Positions 35,036-45,911 of a stretch of 64,000 bases of DNA are shown here, piece by piece. The stretch comes from Bifiguratus adelaidae (Eukaryota > Mucoromycota > Endogonomycetes > Endogonales), in assembly GCA_002261195.1 (NCBI GenBank), contig MVBO01000031.1, positions 1-64,000 on the forward strand, written 5' to 3'. The notes under the pieces are model-generated. The model saw nothing but the letters and a program-made list of their open reading frames with translations, was not told where the DNA came from and made no database searches. Numbering within the stretch: position 1 is the first letter of the stretch; each line of letters begins with the position of its first letter. The translations under genes and the position numbers were made by a program.

Positions 35036-35705
35036 ATGGCATCGACCATGGAGGCTCATAAAAAGGCCCTGTCCAACAAAACACTGGGCATGAAGGTAGA
35101 CGATATGACCTTGGGCATACGCGTAGGGTACTGATGTGAAGCAGTTTATGCAACGAGCTCAAGAACTCGAATTACGCCAAAAGTTAGAGCAAGAACGAGA
35201 GAAACAGATCTCTGAAGCCCATTGGGTTGTTGAGTACGAAACGGATCAACCACCGCCGTAGGTGCAGTGACTGTATTCAATCGTTAATGATTGACGCCCG
35301 GGACTAGGCAATATCACGTCGAATACGAGGACTCGTTTTTGAACTTGGCTGTCAAGGCTGCACCTGGTCGACGATCGTTTCAAAACTTTAATACCGACAT
35401 TGAGGTAAGTCATAGGGATCTTTGATGATGGTGGGTCTATAAATTGTCGTGGACTGTAGCGGACGGAATCCGATTTGGCAAAAGAAGCCCGGATAGCGAG
35501 GGAAGATGCGGCTGAACAACACCATCAACTGTCCGAGCGGGAAATGACCGATCGTCTCAATTCCATCAGTAGACTGTCACAAACACCCCAAGTGAAAGAC
35601 AAGACGAAGAAGCGCACGGCAGATGTGACGTTTTCGGGAAAGGGAAGCGTAGCAGAAACGTTGAAGAAGGCGAAAAAGAAGAGCGGGTTTCTCAAACCCG
35701 AATAG
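35036..35705 (+). CDS. MPP6: M-phase phosphoprotein 6 (nuclear exosome cofactor)
   Basis: Four exons: 35036-35095, 35145-35257, 35308-35404 and 35460-35705, 171 aa. The family signature is clear: LSNKTLGMKFMQRAQELELR matches MPP6's LSKNLLxMKFMQR, followed by ISEAHWVVEYE. RRSFQNFN in the middle matches the RxSFxGFNxE motif. The C-terminus KKSGFLKPE matches the usual end. MPP6 tethers the RNA exosome to Mtr4 and helps 3' processing of 5.8S rRNA and decay of nuclear RNAs. The start at 35036 is the first ATG of the exon; a second at codon 5 is possible. All introns are 50-55 nt. Confidence 0.93.
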
Positions 35706-35919
35706 ACGCCAGGACGATCATGGCTTTGAGCGCTTGTTTTATATAGACCCTGTATGTACAATAGGATAGAGTGTCATCGACTGCACTCACACACATGCAC
35801 ACATGCACACACGCACATCCGCCCCCTCCACGCAACAACACATGGCACCATGTTCTCACGTAACCCTCGATTTCCCCACTTGACGCATCATAAATACAAG
35901 CTGGCGAGCCTGGACAGGG
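35706..35919. repeat. CA-rich microsatellite between convergent genes
   Basis: Around 35,786-35,820 the sequence is an imperfect CACA/ACATGCAC tandem run. It lies in the 3' flank between the convergent MPP6 and kinase genes. No coding function is seen. Confidence 0.6.
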
Positions 35920-37422
35920 TCAGTGTAGCCATGGATGTTCCACCACTTCCTTGATCGTTGCCCGTTTCATGGGATCTTTGGTCAACATTCGATTCAACAA
36001 GTCTAGACAACTGTCTGAACTCTTGATCTTGGGTTGAATAAAACATCCAGAAATGGCTTGTATCGGATCGTTGAAGGGTACTTCACCGTAAAGAATGGTA
36101 TAGAGTAAGATACCCAAGGCCCAGATCTCAGCGGGTTCAGCCCGATAAGTTTCACCCAAGAGGATTTCAGGCGAGGCAAACGAAATAGTCCCATAAAACC
36201 GATCAAAGTAGCGTGGAGCGTTTCTACTCACGCCATCCTTCTTTTCACGCGGCAAAATGACGGCGGATCCAAAATCGATCAGTTTGACGCGAAAGTTCTT
36301 GTCAATGACAATGTTCTCGTCCTTGATATCACGATGACAAACACCTTTGCCGTCCAGGTAATAGACGACTTGCACGATTTGTTTGAAAATCATGCGAGCA
36401 TGGTCTTCGGCGAATTTCGAGTGGTGTTCGATGCATTCAAAGAGGTCGCAGGATGTTCGACGGACCAAGAGACTCCGTGGCGAAGGTGTGGTGGGCGTGG
36501 CAACGGCAGGTTGGATAGAGGAGGTCGATGACGAAAAGGAAGAAGAGGAGGATGAGAAGGAGGAGGTGGATCCTAGGTTGGATGAACTGGAGGGAATCAA
36601 GCCTTGTCCGGGGACTTGCAATTGATTTGATGTGGCATTGGCGAGTTGAGTCAAGGAAGATGTATCGGATCCATTGAGTCGTGGGATCGAATTACTCCAA
36701 GGCGTACCATGAAGTTCCATAACGAGGTAAAAGAATTTGTGATCTTGGTAAGTACCTAGATAATTGACGATGCCAGGATGGCGGACATGGCGGAGCACGT
36801 AAATCTCTGTTGGTATCAATCCCAATTCAGAGTCCTTGGCCCAGCCATTGTAAGGTACCTTGTCCTTGAAAATAAACTTGACGGCGACTTCTTGTTGATC
36901 TGCGACTCGGATAGCAGATACCACGAAGCCAAATCCACCGGATCCAAGCTCTTCACCAAGCACGTATTCGGCAGCAAAGATGGGGTGTAGGTCATGATTG
37001 AGCAATATGCTGGCGGCCGTAGATGGTTTCGGTTCGGTTTGGCGGGGCGATTTGGCGAATTCTACTGGTGATGGCGAACTTGGAATGTTGGGTGTGGAAG
37101 GCGGTGTCAATGGCGACGGATACATGGGAGAAGATAGAGCAATAAATGGCGAGATGAGACCGTTTTGCATTGGAGATTTCATCAGCGGTGTTTTGGGTCC
37201 AGGTGGAAGAAAAGCAGGCATGGCTTTCAGGCGGAGCTCTGTGGGATGCGTTGTAGTGAATGAATTGTTGACATGCGTTTTGTTGGTTTCATCACCACAA
37301 TTGCGTTGCGTGTGAGATGGGTACTGATACGGCGGAGGGATATCTGGCACGTCCATATCAGTGCGCGGTAACAGCGCATGTCCATGGACAGGAGAGGCGC
37401 TAGACACTTTCACACTAGCCAT
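35920..37422 (-). CDS. Ser/Thr protein kinase related to PAS kinase
   Basis: A single 500-aa exon. The first ~160 residues are Pro/Ser-rich and disordered. The kinase domain begins at EYVLGEELGSGGFGFVVSAI (Gly loop), with VAVKFIFKDK carrying the ATP-binding Lys. An insert of about 100 residues, Ser-rich, splits the N-lobe from SCDLFECIEHH. The catalytic loop is HRDIKDEN, the Mg2+ site DFGSAVIL, and SPEILLGETYRAEP is the APE equivalent. HRDIKDENIVID and the CDLFECIE hinge are typical of PAS kinases (Psk1/Psk2). No PAS domain is visible, so this is a kinase-only member or a distinct branch. Both catalytic Asp residues are present, so it should be active. Confidence 0.9.
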   Translation of the reverse strand: MASVKVSSASPVHGHALLPRTDMDVPDIPPPYQYPSHTQRNCGDETNKTHVNNSFTTTHPTELRLKAMPAFLPPGPKTPLMKSPMQNGLISPFIALSSPMYPSPLTPPSTPNIPSSPSPVEFAKSPRQTEPKPSTAASILLNHDLHPIFAAEYVLGEELGSGGFGFVVSAIRVADQQEVAVKFIFKDKVPYNGWAKDSELGLIPTEIYVLRHVRHPGIVNYLGTYQDHKFFYLVMELHGTPWSNSIPRLNGSDTSSLTQLANATSNQLQVPGQGLIPSSSSNLGSTSSFSSSSSSFSSSTSSIQPAVATPTTPSPRSLLVRRTSCDLFECIEHHSKFAEDHARMIFKQIVQVVYYLDGKGVCHRDIKDENIVIDKNFRVKLIDFGSAVILPREKKDGVSRNAPRYFDRFYGTISFASPEILLGETYRAEPAEIWALGILLYTILYGEVPFNDPIQAISGCFIQPKIKSSDSCLDLLNRMLTKDPMKRATIKEVVEHPWLH

Positions 37423-38724
37423 AGTCGATGAAATGTGAACAAGGTCCGGAGGCCAATCTCAATAATGCGAAACGCAAACAAAAGGATAGTCGCTCAAAGG
37501 GATCGACAGACAATTCCTCCGCAAGGTAGGAACAATAGCAAGTCTAATTCGCCATCAGGGCAATATTTGAATGCCAACGTTGTTGACAAAGGAGCCAAAC
37601 GTGAGTCGAAGGAAGAGGAAAATAACTAGAGCAGCTATCTACCCAACCTAACGGTGGCATCCGGATGATTTACCACATGCATGGCGTGCTGCAATAGCAG
37701 AGCAGGTACTGATCTGCTAGAATAAGCATGCCCCTCCTAATGGCTGGAGTAGCACGGGTAAGGAATGTCAATATGGTTAATTTTGGTAGATACACTGATC
37801 TTCAACAGTGTCCCTGAACACCGTAAGGCGGTGTCATCTGCAGGTAAAATCGGAATGTCCGCTGCTCCTCTGGACGACATCCCTTATCATATGACCTCCA
37901 TTCTTTCCATCTTCTTCTATTTAATCAGCCGGGAGAACCTTATTTGTGAGAAGAATCACCATCCGCTCCAGTGCCTTACAACAAATCTGCTACCTCCTTA
38001 TTTCTGTAGTACATAAAGGGGTATTTGCCAAAGTGGCACTGCCGCGAATGCCAAATTCCCTTTCTGATCATGGGAGCAATGACGACAAACGTGGAACAGC
38101 CATCTGCAGACCTGATCCTAAAGCAGACCTCTTGCTGGCCCTTAAAGCGGTGGAAGACAAGGAGAGGGAGGCTCAGACGAGAATGTACCCCTTATACAGC
38201 ACCATGCCTTTTTAGTCACCGGGACCGAGATCCGTCGGCAACGATCGTAGCCACGCGTGTGCATTGCTCGATGGTACATGCAAGATTTTGCGTATCACTT
38301 GTCTTGCCTGTACATTCGCTGCGCGTTGGGTGAAAAGAGAGTCGGGCCGAATACTAGTCAAAACTAGAATGTACTCATCATGCATCACATGATCTGTGCT
38401 TGGTTTCCTTGTTTGATGATGGTGCGGCGTACAATGGGGCACCTATACAACCATTGTGCATTTCGTCTCCTTCCCTGCGCCATTGTCTCATTTTGTAGGT
38501 TATTGATTATATTGGGAGTTTGCATGTGGTTTACAAACAACGTACTAAAGGATGCTGACGGGGCAGCAGAACTTCTCACCAAGGCAGAGAGAATGTGCGT
38601 ATGATAGTCCTGCAAATCTTGCTCTGATGTCTTTGCAAGTGGATCTGTGAAAAGTCCACTTTTTGCTGGACATTTTCAAATTCGTTCTCAAATTCGTTCA
38701 AAAAGGTTCGGTTCTTTTTTGCTC
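37423..38724. other. Intergenic, about 1.3 kb
   Basis: Divergent space between the kinase and ESF2. Small open frames exist but none reads like a protein. Sequence near 38,660-38,720 contains a partly repeated ATTCGTTCTCAAATTCGTTC just before the ESF2 start. Confidence 0.4.
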
Positions 38725-39705
38725 ATGGACAAGACGACACTGCTCGGTTTGTCGGACGACTCTAACATTGAGAGTGAAGAAGAATACAGCGAGGAAAAGA
38801 AGGGTCGTACGAGCAAAAAGTCGGGTCAGACCTCAATTTTAGACGATGTTCAGTCGGGAAGCGACAGTGAAGCTTCAGAAGACGATCTGGAAGGATCGGT
38901 AGACGAGGAGGCTGGTGATGCTCGATTCCAAGTGAATGAAGACGACAGCAACATAAAGGAGGCTAATTCAAGCCCAGACTCCTCCAAGGCAAAGAAGGTG
39001 GTAAAGCCTCTTTCCAAGACGGCCGTTGCCGACTTTACAAAGGCTGTCGAGAAGACAGGCGTGATATACATTTCTCGGGTACCGCCCTTCATGAAACCGC
39101 AAAAAATGAAGCATCTCTTGTCACAACATGGAGAAGTAGGCAGGATCTATTTGGCACCAGAAGATCCCAAAGTAGCCGCCAGACGGAAAAAGTATGCCCA
39201 CAACAGCAAGAAGAACTATTCGGAAGGTTGGGTCGAGTTTATGGATAAGAAGGTGGCTAAACTCGTAGCTCTCAACCTCAATACGAAACCCATTGGTAAG
39301 TCAAAAACATGAAATGCCAGTCTGCCTGTTACTGACGCAGGTCTAGGCGGGAAGAGACGCAACTACCATCACGATGATTTGTGGAACATAAAATACCTTC
39401 CCAAATTCAAATGGCATCATCTTACGGAACGAATAGCTTACGAACGAGCGGCCAAACAGCAACGCCTACGAGCCGAGCTATCCCAAATGAAACGAGAGAA
39501 CTCTGCCTTTGTTGCTAATGTCGAAAAGTCCAAGATGATTGCGAATATGGAAGAAAAGCGAAAGAAGAGGCAACAGGATTCAAACGAGGACTCTGTACAT
39601 CGACAGTTTAAGCAACGCAAGACAGTAGAGCGCGAGGACCCACAGGCAGAAAAGGTGATTGGTGGCAAGACGAAGAAGGTCTTGAGTAGAATTTTTGGCA
39701 AATAA
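38725..39705 (+). CDS. ESF2: Pre-rRNA-processing protein Esf2/ABT1
   Basis: Two exons, 38725-39295 and 39347-39705, 309 aa. The N-terminus is an acidic disordered region. A single RRM-like domain starts at TGVIYISRVPPFMKPQKMKH (RNP2-like), followed by LLSQHGEVGRIYLAPEDP and SEGWVEFMDKKVAKLVALNL. GKRRNYHHDDLWNIKYLPKF follows the splice and is a hallmark of Esf2/ABT1. The C-terminus is basic and coiled-coil-like (KQQRLRAELSQMKREN). Esf2 works in the small-subunit processome with Dbp8 in early 18S rRNA cleavages. ATG 38725 gives MDKTTLLGLSDDSN. Confidence 0.95.
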
Positions 39706-39834
39706 ATGCCGAATGTAGTTATAGCACACGCATTTTGTATGTTACAAGTCATCCAGCATCTCCACACGGTACACTTCACGCATGATTGATCTAGATGTCT
39801 AAAACTATGTATAAGGAGAGATGAGGAGAGAGGT

Positions 39835-41862
39835 TCACGTAGACGGACCTGTCGACGTCGTGCAATTTTCTTGCTGTACAAAGGCACGAGGCGTGCTTGC
39901 CTCAGGGGAAGCCGACGCGTCCAATCCCTCCTCAATGTACCGAGTTTTGACGGTTCCCATGGATTGACGCTTCTTGACCTGCAAGGCACCTGAACCTATA
40001 GAACCGTTTTCTGTCGCCGTGTCATTTGAATCCATATTGCCAGAGGCTTCGGCGGGTTCTTTCCGCAAACTCGCAAGATACGAGTCTCGTTCACGTTCAG
40101 CCGGCGTGCGATGATCAATGATGATGCGTTGAGTGATGGAGTTTTGATTGGGACTAAGCGGGAGTATCATACCCAGAGGTATACTGTCCGATTGAGCAAT
40201 GGGAACGTTGTCATCGGACGACTTGTCACTGTCAAAGTGGAAGGTATGAGGACTGGTCAGATCGTGTTGGGGCTGGGAATTGGGAATTGGAATGGTTGCT
40301 TCGGAAGACGTTGGGATGCTGTTGGACGATGTTCCTAATGTTTCGTCTGAAGTCTTCTTGGCAGGCGCTCGTTTGGTCTTGTTCATTTTGCAGTTACGCA
40401 GTTCTTGAGCTGCCGTCTGCTTCTTGATGGAATGTTTTCTGCGTAAATCCTGATACGATCGTCTATGCGCGGCACCTCTGTCGCCCTCAGATATACTTTC
40501 GTTGTGGGAAGGACTTTTGATGAATTCCGATTGGTCGTACGTGGCGGCAGCTGGTGTCATTCGTCGTTCGTTGCTCAACTGAGATATACTACCGAGCTCG
40601 ACGTCAGGACTGCGAAGACTGGACTTGCTCTTAACGCCAACAATGCTTGTTCCAATACTGGTTCCAATACTATTTGCGCGACCTACTGCCAATGAGTCCG
40701 TGCTGGGAAGATTTGTTGCCTGATCCGCCTTTTCTAACCGAGTATTTATCTTCAAAAGCTGCATCAAATCTGGTGATTTGTATTGAATGCCTTGCGTTGA
40801 GATAAACGAAGAATCTGGTATAGCTGGGACTGGGCCGAAATCTCCTTCAACCATCGCCCTGTGTAAGCTGGTGCCTAATCCGGGGTACGGCGAGCTGTCT
40901 AGAGGAGATGGCGCCGTAGCAAAGGTGTTTAGTGTAGAGGGTGAGACAGCCAGGGAGGTAGTGATGTGAACTTCGAGAGCAGTTGACACATTTGTTGGTG
41001 CCGAGAATGGAGAAGGCGATGCTGCCGATCGTCGTAAAATGCCCCCGAGAAGAGATCGTCGATGTTTCTTTTCGATGTTTTCCGCGTTGCTGTTTTGCTT
41101 TCCTTCATCCATTGAGCCAGGGACCCTTGGTGAGCATGCAGCAGCATTAGTATCACATGCCCTGAACTCTTGCGCTAGCGGTTGTTCAACGATTTCGTCA
41201 TGTGCTACGATGTCCTTTTCATCGTCAAGAGGAAGGACAACGGCCTCGCTCTCCCCAGTGGAGCGACGTTTGGCTTCGCTCGCGCTCTTTCGCTTTGGTG
41301 TCTTGTCCCCTTTGAGCAACGCCGTCGACTTTGCGAAACTCGTCAACTTTTCAGTGAATGTTGGCTGTAAGAGTGTTCCACCTTCCAGATCTTGCTTCGG
41401 TTTCCGCACTTTACGTTGAAGTGAAGTTCGTCCTGAACGGTCTCTAGTAGGGATCATTCGTCGTAAGAGAACGAACGCCAGGATAGCAATGGCGAAGAAG
41501 AGGGCAAGGGCAACGATGACAATAGTCCAGAGTGGATACTGACCGAAGCCGAGGTTGATCAGACCATGTCCTTGTTTCGGTGTATGCGAGCTGACATCCT
41601 GAGGGGTGGGATATGAGGTGTCTGTAGGAGCGGTGGTGTCTGTGGGACTGGTGGTATCTGTCAGAGTAGCGACAGCGGTTGTAAAAGGGTCTTGAGCTTG
41701 AACAGAATAAAAGGATCACTCAGGGCTGTGTCAAAAGGCGAGCAAAACGCTCTCTTGTCTTCCTATGCCACGCTAGATACTCTATCTAAAGGTGGCATTA
41801 TGGAGAGGAATCAACTTACCCTTCGCGGTAGACAGTACGCACAACAGAATGATGTTAAGCAT
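39835..41862 (-). CDS. Unknown single-pass membrane protein with long cytoplasmic tail
   Basis: Two exons, 41820-41862 and 39835-41696, 634 aa. The 43-nt first exon encodes the signal peptide MLNIILLCVLSTAK. After a short Thr-rich ectodomain of about 60 residues there is one transmembrane helix (LWTIVIVALALFFAIAILAF) and a stop-transfer LLRR. The remaining ~530 residues are cytoplasmic, hydrophilic and disordered, with many Ser/Thr and basic patches (KRKSASEAKRRS) and a putative short helix near QYKSPDLMQLLKINTRLE. No domain is recognised. The shape resembles fungal wall or polarity sensors such as Wsc/Mid2/Axl2-like proteins, but the ectodomain lacks a WSC Cys pattern. It is convergent with ESF2. 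Confidence 0.72.
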
Positions 41863-43027
41863 GTTGGAGCGCTCACATGAAGAGAAGGCGTGCCCGGAGA
41901 GCAGATACCGCATGGTCGATCGCCAAGGATGCAACAACTAGCTGAAAACTTTGCTACTAAACTCTTCACAAAAGGTGTTGCAGAGTACCACTAACAACAG
42001 ACTTTTTGGCTATCACCCATTGTCCCATTATGCCTGCCTCCGTAGATCTATTGCATATCCAGCGGACGCGGTAGGCGGATAGTGTTATGCGCTTTAGCAG
42101 ATATGAGTACATAGCACGCTTACATGCCCAACATTGACCAACGCGACGAGGTTGGTCCGAATCGCGAGCAGATCGGCTCATTTTCAAATAATCGTTTGCC
42201 GGTAAAGGTTGCAAGATCAACTTCATCGCCGATGTTGGGGAACAAGGGACATGTTGGGTGTCGACTATAGGATACTCAAAGACTGTAATGAACAGTAGAG
42301 GGACAGGGACAGTCGCACCGCAAACCTTGGCCCATCTGCCGCGCGATCCACGCACCGAGCAACAGAAACTCTAAAACATGAGCTTCAGAGTGTATAAGTA
42401 CCAGTAATACAAGCAAGGCTTAACGCCGGCGGAGTAATGACATACTCTCTCACTGATAAAAGTCTAAGCCGACGCGAACAGAGGTCTTGACATTGACCTA
42501 CCTTACATGCCATCATGACCCATTTACCAGAATGCTGGAGATCGACAGATACCTATGGGGTCATTGTCACATCTGAATCTGGAGACCGTAGCCTAAATCC
42601 AAAATGGCAACTTAGCGACCCAGCAAAGAGCGATACTCGGAGCTGTGCCATGTTGGTGACACGTTGAAGGACAGAATGACAGAGGAGATCTCGGGTAGGT
42701 TCCCCGTCGTAGCGCATGTTCCTTGACAACCCAGCGAACCTTATACTGAAAATTTCGTACTACCCGAAAAGACCTGGAGGCCTTACCGCATATACGTCAC
42801 CAGACGGGCGCGACGGACCGGGTCTATCGGGTATATTTTTAGCAAAGTAGAGTACCACATTATGGTCGTGATGATGCCATAGCGCATGTCAATACGACCA
42901 CGACTTGTGGCGAAAGTATCGCTTTGAATATCGACACATGTATTCGCAGGTTACGATACAGGTATTCGTCGGCGGGACTATGTACAATAATTCACATGTT
43001 ATCCACAGCATGTATAGATTAAACTTT
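41863..43027. other. Intergenic, about 1.2 kb
   Basis: Upstream flank of the unknown membrane protein and downstream flank of the first LEA-like gene. A minus-strand frame at 41966-42355 exists but has no recognisable features. No repeat was seen. Confidence 0.4.
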
Positions 43028-43534
43028 TCACTGTAAGAGCGCCAGAGTAATATCACCGTGCAGCTTGGCCTTCAATTCAACCTCCAAGTCCAAGTTGAGG
43101 TCTAGCCGCAAACGCAAAGGGTTCTCTCCGTCCCTTTTCTTCTTATTGCCACCTGTGACGGCACCAGTGGCATTGTTGGCTGTATTGCTGACGCTATCGA
43201 CAGTGCCGCTGGCGGTATTGGCTATTTCACCAGCAGTGTCGTTAACCTTGGTCAATGCTTGACTGGGACCACCCTTTTGCTTCTTCTTGGTCTTGGTCTT
43301 TTGACCCTGCTGCTGTTTCTGCTGCTCCTGCTGCAATTCAGGTTCTGGCTCTTCGTCGTCAGGAGTTTGTGCTTCAGAGTCCTCCTCTCCTTCAGAACCT
43401 TCTTCGTTTTCGTCCTCTTCCTCCTCAGAATTATCGACTTCGTATTGACCTTCGTCGTCTCGCTGTCGCCAGTCCTCCTTGCTTTGTTGTTTTTGTTGTT
43501 GATTATCTTTGGTTTCGTCTTTTGTGGGTGACAT
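43028..43534 (-). CDS. Short acidic LEA-like protein, copy A
   Basis: An intronless 168-aa protein. The N-terminal 90 residues are Gln/Glu-rich and strongly acidic (EEEEDENEEGSEGEEDSEAQ). A Lys-rich bridge (KTKTKKKQKGG) and a short LEA-like amphipathic stretch (TAGEIANTASGTVDSVSN) follow. It ends with the motif LRLRLDLNLDLEVELKAKLH then GDITLALLQ. The same ending occurs in copy C at 45.7 kb and in many fungal proteins annotated as LEA-domain proteins. Residues alternate charged and Leu, as in an amphipathic beta or helical segment. LEA-type proteins are disordered when wet and protect proteins or membranes during drying; no experiment is implied here. It is divergent from copy B. Confidence 0.8.
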   Translation of the reverse strand: MSPTKDETKDNQQQKQQSKEDWRQRDDEGQYEVDNSEEEEDENEEGSEGEEDSEAQTPDDEEPEPELQQEQQKQQQGQKTKTKKKQKGGPSQALTKVNDTAGEIANTASGTVDSVSNTANNATGAVTGGNKKKRDGENPLRLRLDLNLDLEVELKAKLHGDITLALLQ

Positions 43535-44316
43535 GATTGAAAACGTTTCAATGGATCAAGCGCGTCAATAAATACAAGAATAGGTTCACCCAGCACCCAT
43601 TACACGGAATTTAAGTATTCTCTAGAACACTACAGAAACTTTTACAAAGAAAATGACACCATACGCTTAACCGTCCCAGGTCGGAGCCGAAAAATTGGGG
43701 CAGATTTTCGCACCAGGCGAATCTTGAACTCAATGATGACTTACGCAACCTCTACGACAATGGTTAGGCTTCTGGAACTTTTAGACGACTCTTACGCAAC
43801 CTGTACGCCATAGAGATCCACCGTGCCGAGCTCCAGGGCATCTTGGCGTGCCGTGATGTCAGGGACGAATTGACCAATCGCTTCAAATGCAACAACATGC
43901 GCTTCCCACACCACCAACACCCAACTGCCTAACAGCGTAGTGGCAACCCACTAAGCAAGTCAGTCCACCTATCCACGAACCCCTACCTGTGTCCTGCAAA
44001 GCGCAAACCAAAAACATGACTATTACCAATATTGCATTTTTCCATTTTCAAACGAGTGTGAAATCATGCCTAGAAAAAAAAGGAACCGCTCTAAACCCAC
44101 GAAAAATACAATGTGACCCGAGATTGTATGACGATGAATTGCTAACCTCCCGTAGGCGTTAAAAAGTACTTGGTCTTTTTCACCTTGTAAGATTGCATGA
44201 TTCAATTCTTGCGTAAGGGGTTCATTCTTCTAGTCTTACAGCCCTTTACATTGGTGTTGAGTTTAGCGCGGAATATAAAAGACAACAAGGTTGAACAAGA
44301 GTCCATTACTTACACC
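43535..44316. promoter_or_regulatory. Bidirectional promoter of LEA-like pair A/B
   Basis: 782 bp between two divergent starts. Contains an AT-rich tract near 44,075-44,110 and a repeated ACCTCTACGACAATGG / ACGCAACCTGTACGCC segment near 43,740-43,815. No consensus heat-shock element was found by eye. Confidence 0.45.
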
Positions 44317-45312
44317 ATGATTGACTCTGTTAAACCATCACCTTCCCAATCCGACGGCACGAAGAAGAAACTACACAAAAAGACTTCCAAGGACAAGTTG
44401 GGCAAGGCAACTGACCAAGTACAAAAGGGAGCCGGTACGGACAAGGTCAAGGAGGCTCCAAAGAAGGTTAATGAGACGACGGATGGCGCCAAGAATCAAT
44501 CTCAAGATTTGATGAATAGCCTCGGGTCCAAGGCACAAGCTGGAGACAATGATGCTCAAACGCTCATGAAGGCCATCATGGACCACAATCGCAACATGAT
44601 GTCGCAGAATGGAGCCGTCGATGCTGAAGGCGAAGAAGACGATGAGAACGACCAAGGAGGTCTCGGGGGCGCTCTGTCTGGTGTCGGCAATACCGTCGGC
44701 AACCTTGGCAAGACAGCCACTGACACTGTAGGCAAGACGGGCAAGACGGCCACTGATACTGTTGGTCAAGTCACCGATAGTGTAGGCGGGGTGGCAGACA
44801 ACGCCACCAAAACCATCGGAAGCGTTACCGACTCGCTCGGCAACACTCTAAAGATCGTGACGGATGCTGCTGGTAACACGCTTTGTCAAGTAACCGACTC
44901 TGCCGGCAACCTCGTAGGAGATGTCACTGACTCTGCCGGTAACCTGACCGGGTCCCTCACTGAACTGGTTGGCAAGACCGTGGACAAGGCCGGAAACATC
45001 GTCGATGACGCTGGCAAAATTCTCGGCAAGGTGACCGGAGACCTTTCCAAAGTCGCGGGCAAGACCATTGATCAAGTTGGCAACGTTGTCGATGATGCCG
45101 GCAATGTTCTCGGCAAGGTATCCAGTATCGCCGAAGACCTTCTGCCCGAAAGCCTGACCAAGAACTCCGACGGTCCTAAGACGTCCACCCAAACCACAGC
45201 AAACGGCCAAGCGACAAGAATCAGCTTTGGTGAAGGCACCAAAGATGTTGTCATTACTGTTGATGCCAAGAAGGACGGTGTTACTTTTACTCTTCACATC
45301 CCTCGTTCATAG
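44317..45312 (+). CDS. LEA-like repeat protein (DUF3659-type repeats), copy B
   Basis: An intronless 331-aa protein. The N-terminus is Lys-rich (KKKLHKKTSKDKLGKATDQV). From about residue 120 onward it is built of degenerate repeats of 11-18 residues around the core VTDSAGNxVGxVTDSxG, later VDDAGNVLGKV. Examples are DSVGGVADNATKTIGSVTDS and GKTVDKAGNIVDDAGKILGK. Such repeats occur in fungal DUF3659 proteins and resemble group-3 LEA proteins. The C-terminus (ISFGEGTKDVVITVDAKKDG) is a compact beta-like tail. An in-frame ATG at 44197 would add a hydrophobic leader with no family support, so 44317 is used. Confidence 0.82.
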   Translation: MIDSVKPSPSQSDGTKKKLHKKTSKDKLGKATDQVQKGAGTDKVKEAPKKVNETTDGAKNQSQDLMNSLGSKAQAGDNDAQTLMKAIMDHNRNMMSQNGAVDAEGEEDDENDQGGLGGALSGVGNTVGNLGKTATDTVGKTGKTATDTVGQVTDSVGGVADNATKTIGSVTDSLGNTLKIVTDAAGNTLCQVTDSAGNLVGDVTDSAGNLTGSLTELVGKTVDKAGNIVDDAGKILGKVTGDLSKVAGKTIDQVGNVVDDAGNVLGKVSSIAEDLLPESLTKNSDGPKTSTQTTANGQATRISFGEGTKDVVITVDAKKDGVTFTLHIPRS

Positions 45313-45653
45313 ATGACTTGTATTCTAGCGTAACTGTATATACGAAATTTGTCCATAGTTTCCTATTCGGCAAAATTGCGATAAAAATTGGCGCCATTTC
45401 CACGTTTTTCGTGACTTCAGGAGGTGACTTAACCTCACAAAGGTTGCTTTTTCCATTGTTGTCACTGGGTGCGGAGAAGACGGGCTTACGTGTTCAATTG
45501 CCTGCACCCAGTTTATAGCCTAAGCTCGTTATGCACACAGTTCATGTCCTTATCATGGAGCAAAGGAACAAGGTGAGGAAAGAAGGGTATGTCACAGCGA
45601 TTTTATATACGATAATAAAACAAGTTGTACATGCGATGGACGACTTTTAACAT
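45313..45653. other. Spacer between convergent LEA-like genes B and C
   Basis: 341 bp between two stop codons. No gene is seen. An A/T-rich stretch near 45,600-45,630 may hold the 3' end signals of both. Confidence 0.4.
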
Positions 45654-45911
45654 TCAACCGAACAGTGTCAAGGTAAGATCACCGTGTATTTTTGCTCGAA
45701 GATAGACTTCAGCGTCCAGATTGAGGTCGAGCCGAAGGGATAAGGCTCCGTCGTCTGCACCAGACGGGTCTTGCTTTTTCTCAACATCTTCGAATGGTCT
45801 GTCACTGAAGGAGGTAATCTTTTTGTCATAGAAAGGCACCATGTCTTGGCTTTGACCTTGAGGTTGGGAGAACTTTTTGGACGTTGTCTTTGTGCGTTGT
45901 TTCGAAGGCAT
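45654..45911 (-). CDS. Short LEA-like protein, copy C
   Basis: An intronless 85-aa protein starting MPSKQRTKTTSKKFSQPQGQ. The middle has a Lys/Asp-rich segment (EKKQDPSGADDGA). The last 30 residues are LSLRLDLNLDAEVYLRAKIH then GDLTLTLFG, clearly the same motif as in copy A. It lacks the acidic and LEA-like arms of A, so it is a minimal version. An in-frame ATG at 45941 would add ten hydrophobic residues; the downstream ATG is preferred since MPSK... is the more usual fungal start. It is divergent from copy D. Confidence 0.75.
   Translation of the reverse strand: MPSKQRTKTTSKKFSQPQGQSQDMVPFYDKKITSFSDRPFEDVEKKQDPSGADDGALSLRLDLNLDAEVYLRAKIHGDLTLTLFG

Noticed and set aside
44197-44316. Signal peptide extension of LEA-like copy B
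   Set aside because: The upstream ATG adds a hydrophobic leader, but the sequence to the next ATG is AT-rich leader-like and the family starts with a Lys-rich cytosolic N-terminus.
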